A program made the position numbers and the translations under genes. Below, piece by piece: positions 9,684 through 20,000 of a DNA stretch of 64,000 nucleotides (the stretch's first letter is position 1; each line of letters begins with the position of its first letter). The notes beneath the pieces were generated by a model, which was given only the letters and a program-made list of their open reading frames with translations, made no database searches and had not been told where the DNA came from. The stretch is from Shewanella sp. SNU WT4. Lineage in GTDB: Bacteria; Pseudomonadota; Gammaproteobacteria; Enterobacterales; Shewanellaceae. Location: positions 3,038,001 through 3,102,000 of the forward strand of contig NZ_CP041151.1 of NCBI RefSeq assembly GCF_006494715.1, written 5' to 3'.

Positions 9684-9700
9684 ATTGCGCGGGCAACATG

Positions 9701-10267
9701 TTCAATGCAATCATAACGGCCGCAGTAACAAGCGCGCTGCTGAAACTCAGCCGGTGTTAACCACGGCAGCGGATTATGACCCCATTCACCGCCAAGGCCA
9801 TTGTTACCTAAGTGCACTTGCCCATTGATGACTAGCCCTGCGCCGCAGCCCGTGCCGAGAATGACGCCAAACACGACCTTTTCCCCTTGCCCTGCCCCGT
9901 CAATGGCTTCTGATAAGGCAAAGCAATTGGCATCATTGGCTACACGCACCGGCCGCTTGATAAGCGCTTGTAAATCTTGCTGCAGACCTTGGCCATTAAG
10001 CCAAGTAGAATTGGCATTTTTAATCAGACCCGTAAGGTGAGACACAGTGCCAGGAATACCTATGCCTATGCCGGTATCAGCGCTTATTGTGAGTGGCTGA
10101 TGGCTGAGATCGATAGCGCCTTGGCCACTATCACTATTCTTGCCATTGTCACTGTTACTGTCATTGCCACTAACAAACTTACTGCCTAATTCACCCGCAA
10201 ACTCAGCAACTAAATCACTGACGAGGGCAGCATATGTGTTCACCTTAGGCATTAGTATGTCATTCAC
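9701..10267 (-). pseudogene. mak: 5' part of ROK-family fructokinase (mak), already lacking its start
   Basis: Encodes the middle of Mak: [57 protein letters not shown] and the zinc-site [10 protein letters not shown], where the IS605-type element begins. The first ~30 residues of the family, including the phosphate-binding DxGGTK motif, are missing. Only 46 bp separate this fragment from the cysQ stop, so a deletion removed the gene's 5' end and promoter. It also has an unusual Ser/Asn/Gly-rich insert ([15 protein letters not shown]). Confidence 0.88.
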
Positions 10268-10313
10268 TTGGGCTTATTTAGCTGACTTTATTTAGCCGCT
10301 GCATTTAGCTGCT

Positions 10314-11174
10314 TTATTTAGCGGAATGTCTTGCCAGCCACTGCGGCCCAAAAGCAATAAACTCTGGATTGCGAATACTCTCTTTCTGGTTATAGCGCAG
10401 GCTCTGCAAGGTATCTTTCACTAACACTTGTCCGCCAGCCGCTTCAAGCACGGCTTGCGCCGCGGCCGTATCCCATTCACTCGTAGGTCCAAGGCGCGGA
10501 TAAATATCAGCACTACCTTCGGCTAGTAAACAAAATTTTAAGGAACTGCCGACCGCAAGGATTTGATGCTCAGAGTATTGAGCAATAAAGGTTTCAAAAT
10601 CTGGGCTCGGGTGCGAGCGACTGCCAACAATAATCGGCGGACGCCCTGCAATAGCTAATGCTTGATCGGAGGCATATTGACCATGAGCGGGGTTATCACT
10701 AGCCAGTGCAAGTAAAGATAATGCTGGGTCTTCTCCGGTTTGCTTCCAAGCCCCAAGGCCTTTGGCGCCAAAGTAGCACTGACCTAACGCCGGTGCGTAC
10801 ACTACGCCAGCATGGGCATACCCCGCAATGATTAAGGCAATATTGACCGTAAATTCACCATTTTTTTTAATGAATTCCTTAGTGCCATCAAGGGGGTCAA
10901 TTAAAAAATAGGCAGGCCAAGATTGACGTTCTTTCCAATTAGAAAGGCTAGATTCTTCAGAAATAATCGGCAATTGCGGCAAAAGGTCATTGAGGCCAGT
11001 CATCAAGTACTCATGACTGGCGAGATCGGCGGCCGTTAATGGCGAATTATCGGCTTTACTGACAAGTTGCACATCATGGCTGTGATAATGCGCCATGATG
11101 CGCTCACCTGCGCTTTTGGCTAAATCAACTAACTGCAACAAAAAGGCTTTATCTATCATATCACTTGCCATCAT
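10314..11174 (-). CDS. cysQ: 3'(2'),5'-bisphosphate nucleotidase (CysQ, inositol monophosphatase family)
   Basis: Hydrolyses PAP (3'-phosphoadenosine 5'-phosphate) to AMP in sulfate assimilation. The Mg/Li-site motifs are present: EESS at ~74, DPLDGTKEF at ~95 and PTSEWDTAAAQAVLEAAGG at ~230. 286 residues. Several Met codons cluster at the start (MMASDMIDK) without a clear ribosome site, so the exact start is uncertain by up to five codons. The 46-bp gap downstream holds TTTAGC-rich short repeats and abuts the truncated mak gene. Confidence 0.88.
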   Translation of the reverse strand: MMASDMIDKAFLLQLVDLAKSAGERIMAHYHSHDVQLVSKADNSPLTAADLASHEYLMTGLNDLLPQLPIISEESSLSNWKERQSWPAYFLIDPLDGTKEFIKKNGEFTVNIALIIAGYAHAGVVYAPALGQCYFGAKGLGAWKQTGEDPALSLLALASDNPAHGQYASDQALAIAGRPPIIVGSRSHPSPDFETFIAQYSEHQILAVGSSLKFCLLAEGSADIYPRLGPTSEWDTAAAQAVLEAAGGQVLVKDTLQSLRYNQKESIRNPEFIAFGPQWLARHSAK

Positions 11175-11289
11175 CTGGTGAATAAGTGGCTAAGATTATG
11201 CCATTATCCGTTTGATTTATTGATAACAAATTATCATTAGCCGCGACTAAATAGCCTAAGTGGCGTGAGTTTAAGATTACGCCTTACTG

Positions 11290-12036
11290 TTATTCGCGTA
11301 ATGAAGCAAAGTCTTGTAAATGTTGATGCCCACGAGCCTCTAAAAAGTCCAAGATGGCATTAACGCTGCGATTAAGTAAGCGCTCTTCGGGGAAGTTTAC
11401 TGCATCTAATAAGGCGCGACTTGCGGTTAAGCCACCAAGAGCCAAGGCTAAGTGCGCGTCCGAGCCCATCACTAAGGTAGCGCCTAAGTCTCTGGCACTC
11501 TCGGCTAATACTAAGCAGTTGGCTTTACTGCCGCGCCTTGACGCCAGAAAAGACGAGTTGTTAATCTCAAGCGCCACATTAAATTCTACCGCAGCTTTTA
11601 CCACTTCCACTATATCTATGGGGTACACAGGGTTACCTGGGTGAGTAATCACATCCACTTGACCGCTTGCCATAGCCGCAATTAATGCCTTGGTATGAAT
11701 GAGTTTATTTTGCGGCGTAAATACTGGCTCATGCAGTCCCGCCAAGATAATATCTAGTTTTTTGAGGTGGTCAGCGCCAAAATCAATCTCACCTTCAGTG
11801 TTTTTAATATTGGCCTCGATACCTCGCAAAATCCCCACACCTTGATGAATGCGCGGCAACACGCGTAAATTAACGAAGTGCCAATAATGGGGCGCATCAG
11901 CCATGGCAGGCCCATGATCTGTGGTGGCAAATAACTTCATGCCCTTATGTTTAGCGCTGGCAATATATTCTTGGATAGTGGAATAGGCATGAGTTGACGC
12001 TATGGTATGGCTGTGAATATCAACAGGGTACTGCAT
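11290..12036 (-). CDS. ycdX: PHP-domain phosphatase, YcdX type
   Basis: 248 residues, closely matching E. coli YcdX, a trinuclear-zinc PHP hydrolase. Metal-binding motifs run from start to end: [14 protein letters not shown] (7-20), [42 protein letters not shown] and GSDAHLA. All expected His and Asp ligands are present. Family members have phosphatase activity and affect swarming in E. coli. It stands alone. Confidence 0.9.
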   Translation of the reverse strand: MQYPVDIHSHTIASTHAYSTIQEYIASAKHKGMKLFATTDHGPAMADAPHYWHFVNLRVLPRIHQGVGILRGIEANIKNTEGEIDFGADHLKKLDIILAGLHEPVFTPQNKLIHTKALIAAMASGQVDVITHPGNPVYPIDIVEVVKAAVEFNVALEINNSSFLASRRGSKANCLVLAESARDLGATLVMGSDAHLALALGGLTASRALLDAVNFPEERLLNRSVNAILDFLEARGHQHLQDFASLRE

Positions 12037-12176
12037 AGAACATCCTTGGTTCAGCTAGAATCTCTCCCAATATACTATGTAACTGACGATAATTAATGCG
12101 ATTAAGCCCACTAAAACGCTAGTATTTTTATAGCGATGAGTCCAAGATAAGTGCGGTTATGTTAAGGAGACCTCTC

Positions 12177-12629
12177 ATGATTAACGCGAGTAGATATCAG
12201 CACTTAGCGATTGCTGTGGGTTTAGGTTTCATCCTGTTGGGATGCCAACCTAAAGAAGCGCCCGTCAGCGTCACCGAAACCAGCACGCCACCACCCAAGG
12301 TTCAAGCCGACAGTAGTAAAACTGCTCTCGACTGGCCAGGACAATATTCAGGCACCCTACCTTGTGCCAGCTGCGAAGGCATTAAGACCATAATAACTCT
12401 TAACGCCAATGACCAATATGTTATCAACGCAACTTACTTAGGCAGTAATACCGAGCCATTTAGTGAGAAAGGTGAATTTAGTTGGAATGCGGCGGGTAAT
12501 ATCATCAAGCTTGCCAATGGCAATCAGTATCTTGTAGGCGAAAACCGCTTATTGATGCTAAATAATGACGCCAAGCAAGTGACCGGGGATTTAGCGAGCT
12601 TTTATGAGCTGAAAAAACTGACGCCTTAG
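12177..12629 (+). CDS. NlpE-like copper-resistance/envelope-stress lipoprotein
   Basis: 150 residues. The signal peptide has lipobox LLGC (Cys ~22), so the mature protein is lipid-anchored. The NlpE N-terminal domain is seen as WPGQYSGTLPCASCEGIKTI with its CxxC, then FSEKGEFSW and the end of the barrel (GDLASFYELKKL). The larger C-terminal domain of E. coli NlpE is absent, as in many marine homologues. Start chosen at 12177 because AAGGAGA lies 8 bases upstream; the ATG at 12159 lies before that site. Confidence 0.88.
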   Translation: MINASRYQHLAIAVGLGFILLGCQPKEAPVSVTETSTPPPKVQADSSKTALDWPGQYSGTLPCASCEGIKTIITLNANDQYVINATYLGSNTEPFSEKGEFSWNAAGNIIKLANGNQYLVGENRLLMLNNDAKQVTGDLASFYELKKLTP

Positions 12630-12697
12630 ACTAATGATTAGTCGTCTAAGCCAAATGGTTAACATAAGCTTTAAAAATTAGCTCTTAGCTAAATATT

Positions 12698-12735
12698 ATA
12701 ATGACACAGAGTAGTTCATCTCTCTGTGTCATTAT
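12698..12735. terminator. Hairpin between the NlpE-like gene and the convergent EAL gene
   Basis: Perfect 14-bp stem ATAATGACACAGAG/CTCTGTGTCATTAT with a 10-nt loop. Only a weak T-rich stretch follows (CAATTTGCCTTTT). Its position between convergent genes suits a bidirectional terminator. Confidence 0.75.
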
Positions 12736-12797
12736 CAATTTGCCTTTTAGTCATTAAGTTAATTTACAGGCTAGATAGTCGGTTAATGCAATAATCA

Positions 12798-14309
12798 CTA
12801 GCGGGTTAAGATAAAAGACCTTAGTTCATCAGCACTCATTGACCGCGCATAATACCAGCCTTGATGTACATAAATACCTAATGATTGTAAAATACGAACC
12901 TGCTCTGCTGTTTCAACTCCTTCAGCTATTACACCAGCATTCATATCCCTAGCAATATCAACATAAGTAGCCACAAGCGACTCTTTACTATCGGCAGTAC
13001 CTAATAAACGGACAAATGCTTGATCAATTTTAATCGTATTCAGAGGCAGTTTCTGCAAATACAGATGACTGCCATAACCAGTGCCAACATCATCAAGTTT
13101 GACCTTACACCCATAAAATTGACAAGCAGCTACAAAGGCTTGAGTTTGTGGCCAATCGGTGATGGGCAAGCGCTCTGTCAGCTCAAAGGCTATGCTTTCC
13201 AATGGGTAATCCTGATGGTGCCATTTTTCGAGTAAGTTTAGCACTAAGCCTGATTCAATATCTTTAACGCTGATATTAATGCTACACCAAGGTAATTGCC
13301 TCGATACTAATAATGATTTCAACTCTATAAACATACGTTCTAATACCCACAAGGTCACAGGGATCATCGTAGGGCTTTTTTCGAGATGATGAATGAATTC
13401 AATAGTAGGAATTTCACGCCCGTGATGATGCCAACGTAGAAAAGCTTCAACCCCCACAACCTCAGATGTACGACTATCAATGACTGGCTGGTACTCTAGT
13501 TTGAACTCTTCATTTTTCAATGCCTTTGAGAATCGATATTGCCAATATGCAGAGATAAACTTGTCTCGGGTTTGAAAACCGACCCAAGCAAGGAACGATG
13601 ATATGCCTAGTAGCAAAATAAAATAAAATAACCAGAGATAATTTTGAACCAACCGACTCGAACTTAAGGTGAATGATAATGGGGTAGTATCATTATCAAC
13701 GTTGACAGTTTGGCCAACATCCCTAGTCTGTCCCAGAGAAAACCAACGATTGTAACCCACCGACACAACTGTACTAGACAGGTGCCAACTACTGTCAAGT
13801 AACGATCTAAATCGTGAACTTAATGTCAAACGTCTAAGCACTGAAATGCCTTTACCATCTACCCCAACGTAAAGAGTGGTTCTATTGTGAAGATCTTTGA
13901 GTTGGTATAAGGTAACACCTTTGACATAACTAGCTACTTCGCTAACGTTTTCAGGTTTAGATACTACGCCTAGAGCAGAACAATATTGTTGTCGGCTTTT
14001 GATGTAAACAACTGGTATGTAATACTCATCTCTTTCAAATACTTTTTCTTTCAAAAAATCGACCAATTCGCTGCTACAGTATTCAGTATTTACAGTCGTC
14101 AGTTCATCAGCAAGAGTTTTTATTTGAATGTATGCTTTTTGCATATATTGTTCGTAAAACAAATCCAACTGTTCCGCTTTATTCAGCAACAATTGTGTCA
14201 AAGTGTATTTGCTAAGAAATAACGATACACCTAGTAACGTTATGAGCGACACTCCGACAACCAGTGATAAAATACTGTTTTTTTGAAAGTGAGACTGAAA
14301 TTGCATCAT
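12798..14309 (-). CDS. Membrane c-di-GMP phosphodiesterase, CSS-motif plus EAL domain
   Basis: 503 residues. TM1 (~14-33) and TM2 (~224-243) enclose a periplasmic CSS domain with the Cys-Ser-Ser motif (YCSSELVDF, ~77) and a partner Cys (QQYCSALG). The cytoplasmic EAL domain keeps the catalytic Glu of ELTER, the KLDDVGTGYGS loop and AEGVETAEQ. The signature EAL reads EAF, a conservative change. In CSS-EAL proteins the disulfide and periplasmic proteolysis set phosphodiesterase activity. It could lower the c-di-GMP that the riboswitches at 32 and 48 kb would sense; that link is only conjecture. Confidence 0.9.
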   Translation of the reverse strand: MMQFQSHFQKNSILSLVVGVSLITLLGVSLFLSKYTLTQLLLNKAEQLDLFYEQYMQKAYIQIKTLADELTTVNTEYCSSELVDFLKEKVFERDEYYIPVVYIKSRQQYCSALGVVSKPENVSEVASYVKGVTLYQLKDLHNRTTLYVGVDGKGISVLRRLTLSSRFRSLLDSSWHLSSTVVSVGYNRWFSLGQTRDVGQTVNVDNDTTPLSFTLSSSRLVQNYLWLFYFILLLGISSFLAWVGFQTRDKFISAYWQYRFSKALKNEEFKLEYQPVIDSRTSEVVGVEAFLRWHHHGREIPTIEFIHHLEKSPTMIPVTLWVLERMFIELKSLLVSRQLPWCSINISVKDIESGLVLNLLEKWHHQDYPLESIAFELTERLPITDWPQTQAFVAACQFYGCKVKLDDVGTGYGSHLYLQKLPLNTIKIDQAFVRLLGTADSKESLVATYVDIARDMNAGVIAEGVETAEQVRILQSLGIYVHQGWYYARSMSADELRSFILTR

Positions 14310-14565
14310 AATTTACTTTTTAGTATAAACATAAGAAAAATCGAAACTGCAAATACATTCATAGTTAATGCCAACAAAAAAATAAAAACGTATCCACTCA
14401 ACGGTTGTATTTTAAATAATTACCGTTGCGCGCATCACTTAATACTATGTTAGAATTTTAAATCGCAGCCATACATTAGTCATTCATTGTTTAGCGGGTT
14501 AAGAATGATAATCTTTAACATGATAACAGAGCTGCACGAATATAGCCATCAATGGGTCCCCGATG

Positions 14566-15893
14566 CTGAGGAATCCCCTGATAATTTACAAATAAATCAT
14601 CAAATTAGGGTGGAAGCGCATCTTGTTGCATGATCAAATGGTTTCGTCAAAAACTACACTTGGACAACAAGATGCGCGAAGCCAATATCCTACAACATTC
14701 TTTACACCAATACTGCCCAGAACTTCACCTAAAACGATTAAACAGTTTGATGCTGGCCTCTAAGGCACTGATTGAATGTAAGACACTGACCTTGACTGAG
14801 TTAGGTCGAAATTTACCAACCACGGCTCGAACCAAGCACAACATCAAGCGCATTGATCGTTTGCTCGGCAACACGCATCTGCATCAAGAGCGGTTAGCGG
14901 TCTACCAATGGCATGCCAGCCTTATCTGTTCTGGTAACCCTATGCCGATTGTGCTCGTCGATTGGTCAGATATCCGAGAGCATAAACGCATCATGGCCCT
15001 GCGAGCCTCAATAGCCTTCAATGGCCGCTCTATTACCCTATATGAGAAATCCTATCCCCTATCAGAACAATGCTCTAAGGCCGCCCACAACGGTTTTTTA
15101 GCGGACTTAGCCAAGATTTTACCTTTGCATGTTACCCCTCTCATCGTGACTGACGCGGGGTTCAAAGTGCCTTGGTACAAAGAGGTTGAGGCACATGGTT
15201 GGTTTTGGCTAAGCCGTATTCGCGGTACAGTTCAATTTGCAGATATTGGTGCCGAAAATTGGCGTGCAGTGCGCAGTACACATGACTTGGCCAACGGTCA
15301 AGCGAAGAGCCTGGGTTGTAAGACCTTGACCAAAACTAACCCTATCAATTGCCATCTCTCGCTGTATCGTAGCAAACCTAAGGGCCGTACAAATCAGCGT
15401 TCAACCAGGACGAATTGCCACCATCCATCAGCAAAAACGTACTCAACAGCGGCGAGAGAACCTTGGGTGTTAGCCAGCAACTTACCACCAGGATCTCGGA
15501 GCCCAAAACAGCTGGTAAACCTGTACGCCAAACGTATGCAAATAGAGGAAACCTTTCGTGACCTCAAAAGCCCGGCATACGGCTTTGGCTTACGCCAAAG
15601 TCGTACCAACAGTCCAGAGCGATTCGACATCATCCTACTGATTGCGTTAATGGTTCAATGCCTGTTGTGGCTAGTTGGTTTACATGCACAGCAACAGGGC
15701 TGGGATAAGCATTTTCAGGCCAATACCATTGGGCATCGAACGGTACTCTCAACGATTCGCTTGGGATTGGAGGTACTCAGGCGGCCTGATTATCAAATCA
15801 CGGAGAAAGAATTGCTGGCGGCGTGGGTATTATTCGCCAATCAGTTACTCAAATATGGCTATGCTATGGCCGATTTATGAGGGGATCCTTCAG
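14566..15893 (+). mobile_element. IS10-like element (IS4 family), complete
   Basis: 1328 bp. The ends are CTGAGGAATCCCCTG and, inverted, CTGAAGGATCCCCTC, closely resembling IS10. A perfect 9-bp target duplication TCCCCGATG flanks it at 14557-14565 and 15894-15902. Length, ends and duplication size all match IS10. Removing it restores a possible 22-codon ORF of no recognised function (MIIFNMITELHEYS...). Confidence 0.95.
14630..15880 (+). CDS. IS10-like transposase
   Basis: 416 residues with strong resemblance to the IS10 transposase throughout: YCPELHLKRLNSL, LTELGRNLP, ARTKHNIKRIDRLLGN, MPIVLVDWSD (first catalytic Asp), LIVTDAGF (second Asp) and the YREK-type QIEETFRDLKSPAYGFGLR (catalytic Glu). 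The reading frame is intact. A truncated relative of its 5' end lies at 31266-31431. Confidence 0.95.
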   Translation: MIKWFRQKLHLDNKMREANILQHSLHQYCPELHLKRLNSLMLASKALIECKTLTLTELGRNLPTTARTKHNIKRIDRLLGNTHLHQERLAVYQWHASLICSGNPMPIVLVDWSDIREHKRIMALRASIAFNGRSITLYEKSYPLSEQCSKAAHNGFLADLAKILPLHVTPLIVTDAGFKVPWYKEVEAHGWFWLSRIRGTVQFADIGAENWRAVRSTHDLANGQAKSLGCKTLTKTNPINCHLSLYRSKPKGRTNQRSTRTNCHHPSAKTYSTAAREPWVLASNLPPGSRSPKQLVNLYAKRMQIEETFRDLKSPAYGFGLRQSRTNSPERFDIILLIALMVQCLLWLVGLHAQQQGWDKHFQANTIGHRTVLSTIRLGLEVLRRPDYQITEKELLAAWVLFANQLLKYGYAMADL

Positions 15894-15902
15894 TCCCCGA
15901 TG

Positions 15903-16299
15903 TCGCTTAATTGGTCAGCATCAACAAAGTTTTTACATCTTCTCACAAAAATCCACAGAAAATAATCAGAAGTTGACTTCTTAGCACCTGAACTTTATCG
16001 AGACAATAACTCTAGCACCACATTTAATTACATTTCAAGTTAAAAGTAGCGCTAAAAACTCATCATTTACAACTAGATTGCAAGATCTGAATAATTAAAA
16101 AAACGGGACTTAAATTTGACTTTTATCATGAATTAAATTGATGTGGTGGTTTTTAAAATAGTAAATCCACAGCCATTTACAAAAGCCAACTTTGTGATAA
16201 AGGTTTAAATAATTGATGCTGATATTTGATTGGTTTACGTCAAGGTGTATATTGTCGAGCATCAGCATACCCACCTCCTATAATTTACTAGAGCCTTAA
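15903..16299. other. AT-rich intergenic stretch without a recognisable gene
   Basis: About 400 bp of low-GC DNA between the IS10-like element and the lipoprotein gene. I see no coding frame or RNA motif. A promoter for the next gene is likely near TGTATATTG at ~16244, but this is weak. Confidence 0.4.
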
Positions 16300-16893
16300 A
16301 TGAAATTACATATACTTTTAATGTTGACAATATTAACAAATGCATGCAGTTCATTCCCAAACTCTTCCAGTAAAATTAATAACGTTCAAGAACAAGATTT
16401 AAAACATAATATTAATGCTCTCGACAAAGTATTGTCCGGTGATGAAATCACACGTTTTTTCGCAAGTTATTACAGCCTACAAAAACACATTAACAACAAT
16501 CAAAAAGCAAGTGTCATGACCAACAACGATCAAACAAAATGCTGGGAACCTTTTGAAACAGCGATCAATAATCTAGCTTTGCAACGCCATAAGGACATTA
16601 AAAAAGTTTCATATGGGAACCATCCTAAAGAGGCCCTATTTATCGCATCTGATTCGTCAATAATAATTCATCAACTCAAACAAATGGCCAATGAAACATG
16701 CGGAACTGAAAAAAATATTAGTGCCATATCGAAATACCGACAACAATTATCAGCACTATCCACTCAAGTACAAAACAATAAACAAACAGCTTGCGCAGCA
16801 TATTCAAACATTCGTATTCAAGAACTCACTTCACCAACTATAGATAAATTAAAAAATGAAGAGATTTTTATTTTAGAGCACTTGTGCCAGTAA
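16300..16893 (+). CDS. Small predicted lipoprotein of unknown function
   Basis: 197 residues. The signal peptide MKLHILLMLTILTNACSS has a lipobox-like TNAC (Cys16). The mature part is polar, Asn/Lys/Gln-rich and probably helical, with three more Cys (near ETC, TACA and LCQ). I recognise no family. Base composition is markedly more AT-rich than the flanking helicase and rfb genes, suggesting recent acquisition. Confidence 0.65.
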   Translation: MKLHILLMLTILTNACSSFPNSSSKINNVQEQDLKHNINALDKVLSGDEITRFFASYYSLQKHINNNQKASVMTNNDQTKCWEPFETAINNLALQRHKDIKKVSYGNHPKEALFIASDSSIIIHQLKQMANETCGTEKNISAISKYRQQLSALSTQVQNNKQTACAAYSNIRIQELTSPTIDKLKNEEIFILEHLCQ

Positions 16894-17026
16894 TATCTGT
16901 CTAACTTAAACATTAAAAATTTAGAATTCCAGACATACTAAATATTGATTAATCCAGCAAAAAATATGTAACCTTTTGCAATTAACCATCAGCATATTGC
17001 CGATATGCGCACCCTATCACTTACCA

Positions 17027-20000
17027 TTAATTGAACAAGGCCAATAAATCACTGCGATCGCCTTGCCACAGCCCTAAATTATCTTCGGTCAATATGCTAT
17101 CGGCGAGCCCTTGTTTTTGGCTTTGCATTAACTGGATTTTCTCTTCAACGGTATCTTCAGCAATTAATTTATACACAAACACAGGTTTTTCTTGGCCCAT
17201 GCGATGGGCTCTATCTGTGGCTTGGCGCTCAGCGGCAGGATTCCACCAAGGATCAAAATGAATCACAGTATCGGCAGCGGTTAAATTTAACCCTGTGCCA
17301 CCCGCCTTTAAGCTAATAAGAAATACTGAGCTGTCGCCCATTTGAAATTTATCTATCTCATCTTGTCTGAGTTTAGTTTTGCCAGTGAGCTTGCTATAGC
17401 GAATATCAGCCACATGTAACCAGTCTTCAATATGATCAAGCATGCTGGTAAATTGACTAAAGATAAGAATCTTACGCCCTTCTTCTATCATTTCTGGCAA
17501 GTGCTGCTGCAGCCAAGCCAACTTAGCATTAGAGTGCACCTGCTGCGCTTGCTCAAGCTTGACTAATCTTGGGTCACAGCAGGCTTGACGCAATTTAAGC
17601 AAGGCATCGAGGACTTCAATATGACTCTTAGCCATGCCCTTTTCAGCAAACAGCAATCTAACGCGCTTTTCCATCAACACACGTATGCTTTCATATAAGT
17701 TACGTTGATCTTTCTCAAGCGCTAAGTAACAAACTATCTCGGTTTTTTCAGGTAATTCACTGGCGACTTGCTGTTTAGTGCGACGCAATAAAAAGGGAGC
17801 AATACGCTGGCCTAATTGCTGCGCCCTTTGAGTGTCGCCATCTTTTTCAATGGCTTGTTTAAAGTATTGATTAAAGCTCTTAGAGTCACCCAGTAACCCT
17901 GGCAGCACAAAGTCCATTAAGGATTTAAGTTCACCTAGGTGATTTTCCATCGGCGTGCCAGATAGACACAACTTCATAGTGGCCGTCATAGCTGCTAACA
18001 ACTGCGTGACTTTAGCTTTGGCATTCTTAATATGCTGCGCTTCATCTAACACTAATAAATCAAATTTTTGCTTGAGGTAAAAATCGCTATCACGCTGAAT
18101 TAATGGATAACTGGTAATGATGACATCGGCATCTTCCAGATTTTCAAACTGAGCTTTGCGTTTAGTGCCATGCAGGACTAGCACTTGTAAATCCGGCGTA
18201 AAGCGCGCGGCTTCACGTTGCCAATTACCCAGCAAACTGGTTGGGCACACAATTAAAGTCTTATTAGCAGGGCTTAGTTGCTGCTCGCGATAAATAAACG
18301 CCAGCGTTTGCAAGGTTTTACCTAGCCCCATATCATCAGCCAAAATGCCGCCAAAGCCGTACTGCTTTAAAAAACACAGCCAATTTAAGCCAGCGCACTG
18401 ATAATCGCGCAGTTCTGCTTGTAAGCCTAGTGGCGGCTCCACTGTTTCAATTTCTGAAAAGGTGCTGAGCTTAGTCATTAGGTCGCCAAGGCGCTCACTG
18501 TAATTAACTTGGACATTTTCAAGCGGTAATGAATTAAGCACGTTCACCCGACTAATAGGTAAGCTCACTTGCTCATCTGACTTATGCAAAAACTCCAGCA
18601 TAATATTAATCAGCGGTTTCACTTGCTTAGCCGCCACTTGGAGACGCTCGCCTTCACGGGTTTCTAGCACTAACGTCTGGTTATCTTTAGGCTCACCGTA
18701 TTGATTGACCCATTGCTTGATGAGTGGAATAAGATCCAGTTCAGCGCCATTAATATCGGCACTTAACGCCAGTGAAAACCAATCATTGGTGGGTTCTTCT
18801 ATTTGCAATTGCAGCGTTGGTGAATACAGGTTTAAGCTGAACTCATCACTGGTCACCACTTCAAAACCAGCCTCAATTAATTCAGGCACTTGGTTATCAA
18901 TAATCGCAAGCCAAGGCTCAGTAGACTTTGGCAACTCACCTAAACTGAAATTCACTTCTTTAGTGTGAAAATGTGTGTTCTCCCTAAATCCAAGCGCCAG
19001 CACTTGCTGCAGATATTCATGTTCTGCCGTGAGTTGGCGATGAATATTGGCGTGACTCTTGCCTTTAGAGATCAAAGTTATAGCTTCTGCTTTTGCGGGG
19101 TAACTAACAGCATAAGTGCCATAGATAAAATCAAGCTTAGCGACGGGGTGCAAGCTGCCATCGAGATTGGTTACCGAGGTAAAAGTTAAGCGGGGGCGCA
19201 CAGCGCATGTAATCTCAGTCAACTTGATTTTGACCGGCAAATTTAGGCTAGGGAGCGGGACATAGCGGCTTAATGCTAAGCCAACCTCTGTCATCTTGTT
19301 AGTAGCCACACTTGGCATATGCAGCAGCTTTAGCAACAATTCGCCATTTATTGGGGTCGTGATTAGGCCTAACTGATTACGATTAAGATCCATATAAATA
19401 GGCGGCTCTGTGGCAATCAGCTCCCAAGACTCGCTCGCATCCAACACTAATTGCAACTGATAATCTTGATTATCAAGCATTTGCCATTGGGTCACTAACT
19501 TAGCTGGCGCACATAAGGCAAGAGGCTCGCGGCAGTTTTCCCAGAACAATCTTTGAGTCGCAATCAATTTGGGTAAGATAAATTGCCCAAGTTCGCCTTC
19601 AAGTGGTAAACGGCCTGTATGAGTGGCCGCTGACTGCAACCATTGCACTAATTGTTTATCCGCTTTAGTTAACCAATATGGCAGTGCACTTTTAAAATCT
19701 GTGAGGGTTATCTTAGTGCCCTTACCTAACACGCCTTTTTTGCCAATTTTGGTATGACGCAGCTCAACATAAGCGCCAAGCTTATCTGTGCCCAATACAA
19801 AAATGAGCTCTTTTGATAGCTCATGGCCGCGCTCAATTGCATCGACATCATCGCTGCTTAATTGCTTTAACCAGTGATCTAACGGGCTAGTTTTCACCAC
19901 ATTTTGCGGTGCACTGTGCTGAATTAACTGAATAATAATCGCAGCGACATGTTTACAATTATGAGCGACAGGGCAAGAGCAGTAACCATTAATGATGGGT

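Larger units (their letters stand above)
8070..9700 (-). mobile_element. IS200/IS605-family element carrying only tnpB (IS1341 type), in mak
   Basis: 1631 bp between the two halves of mak, placed by comparing the flanks with the Mak protein. On the tnpB strand the left flank ends ATTGAA and the right end reads TAGTTCAC before host ACCTTTATTTC. There is no target duplication, as expected for this family. Each end has a 20-nt hairpin with an 8-bp stem and a TTTA loop (8078-8097 and 9664-9683). There is no tnpA, so it would need a helper transposase. Confidence 0.85.
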
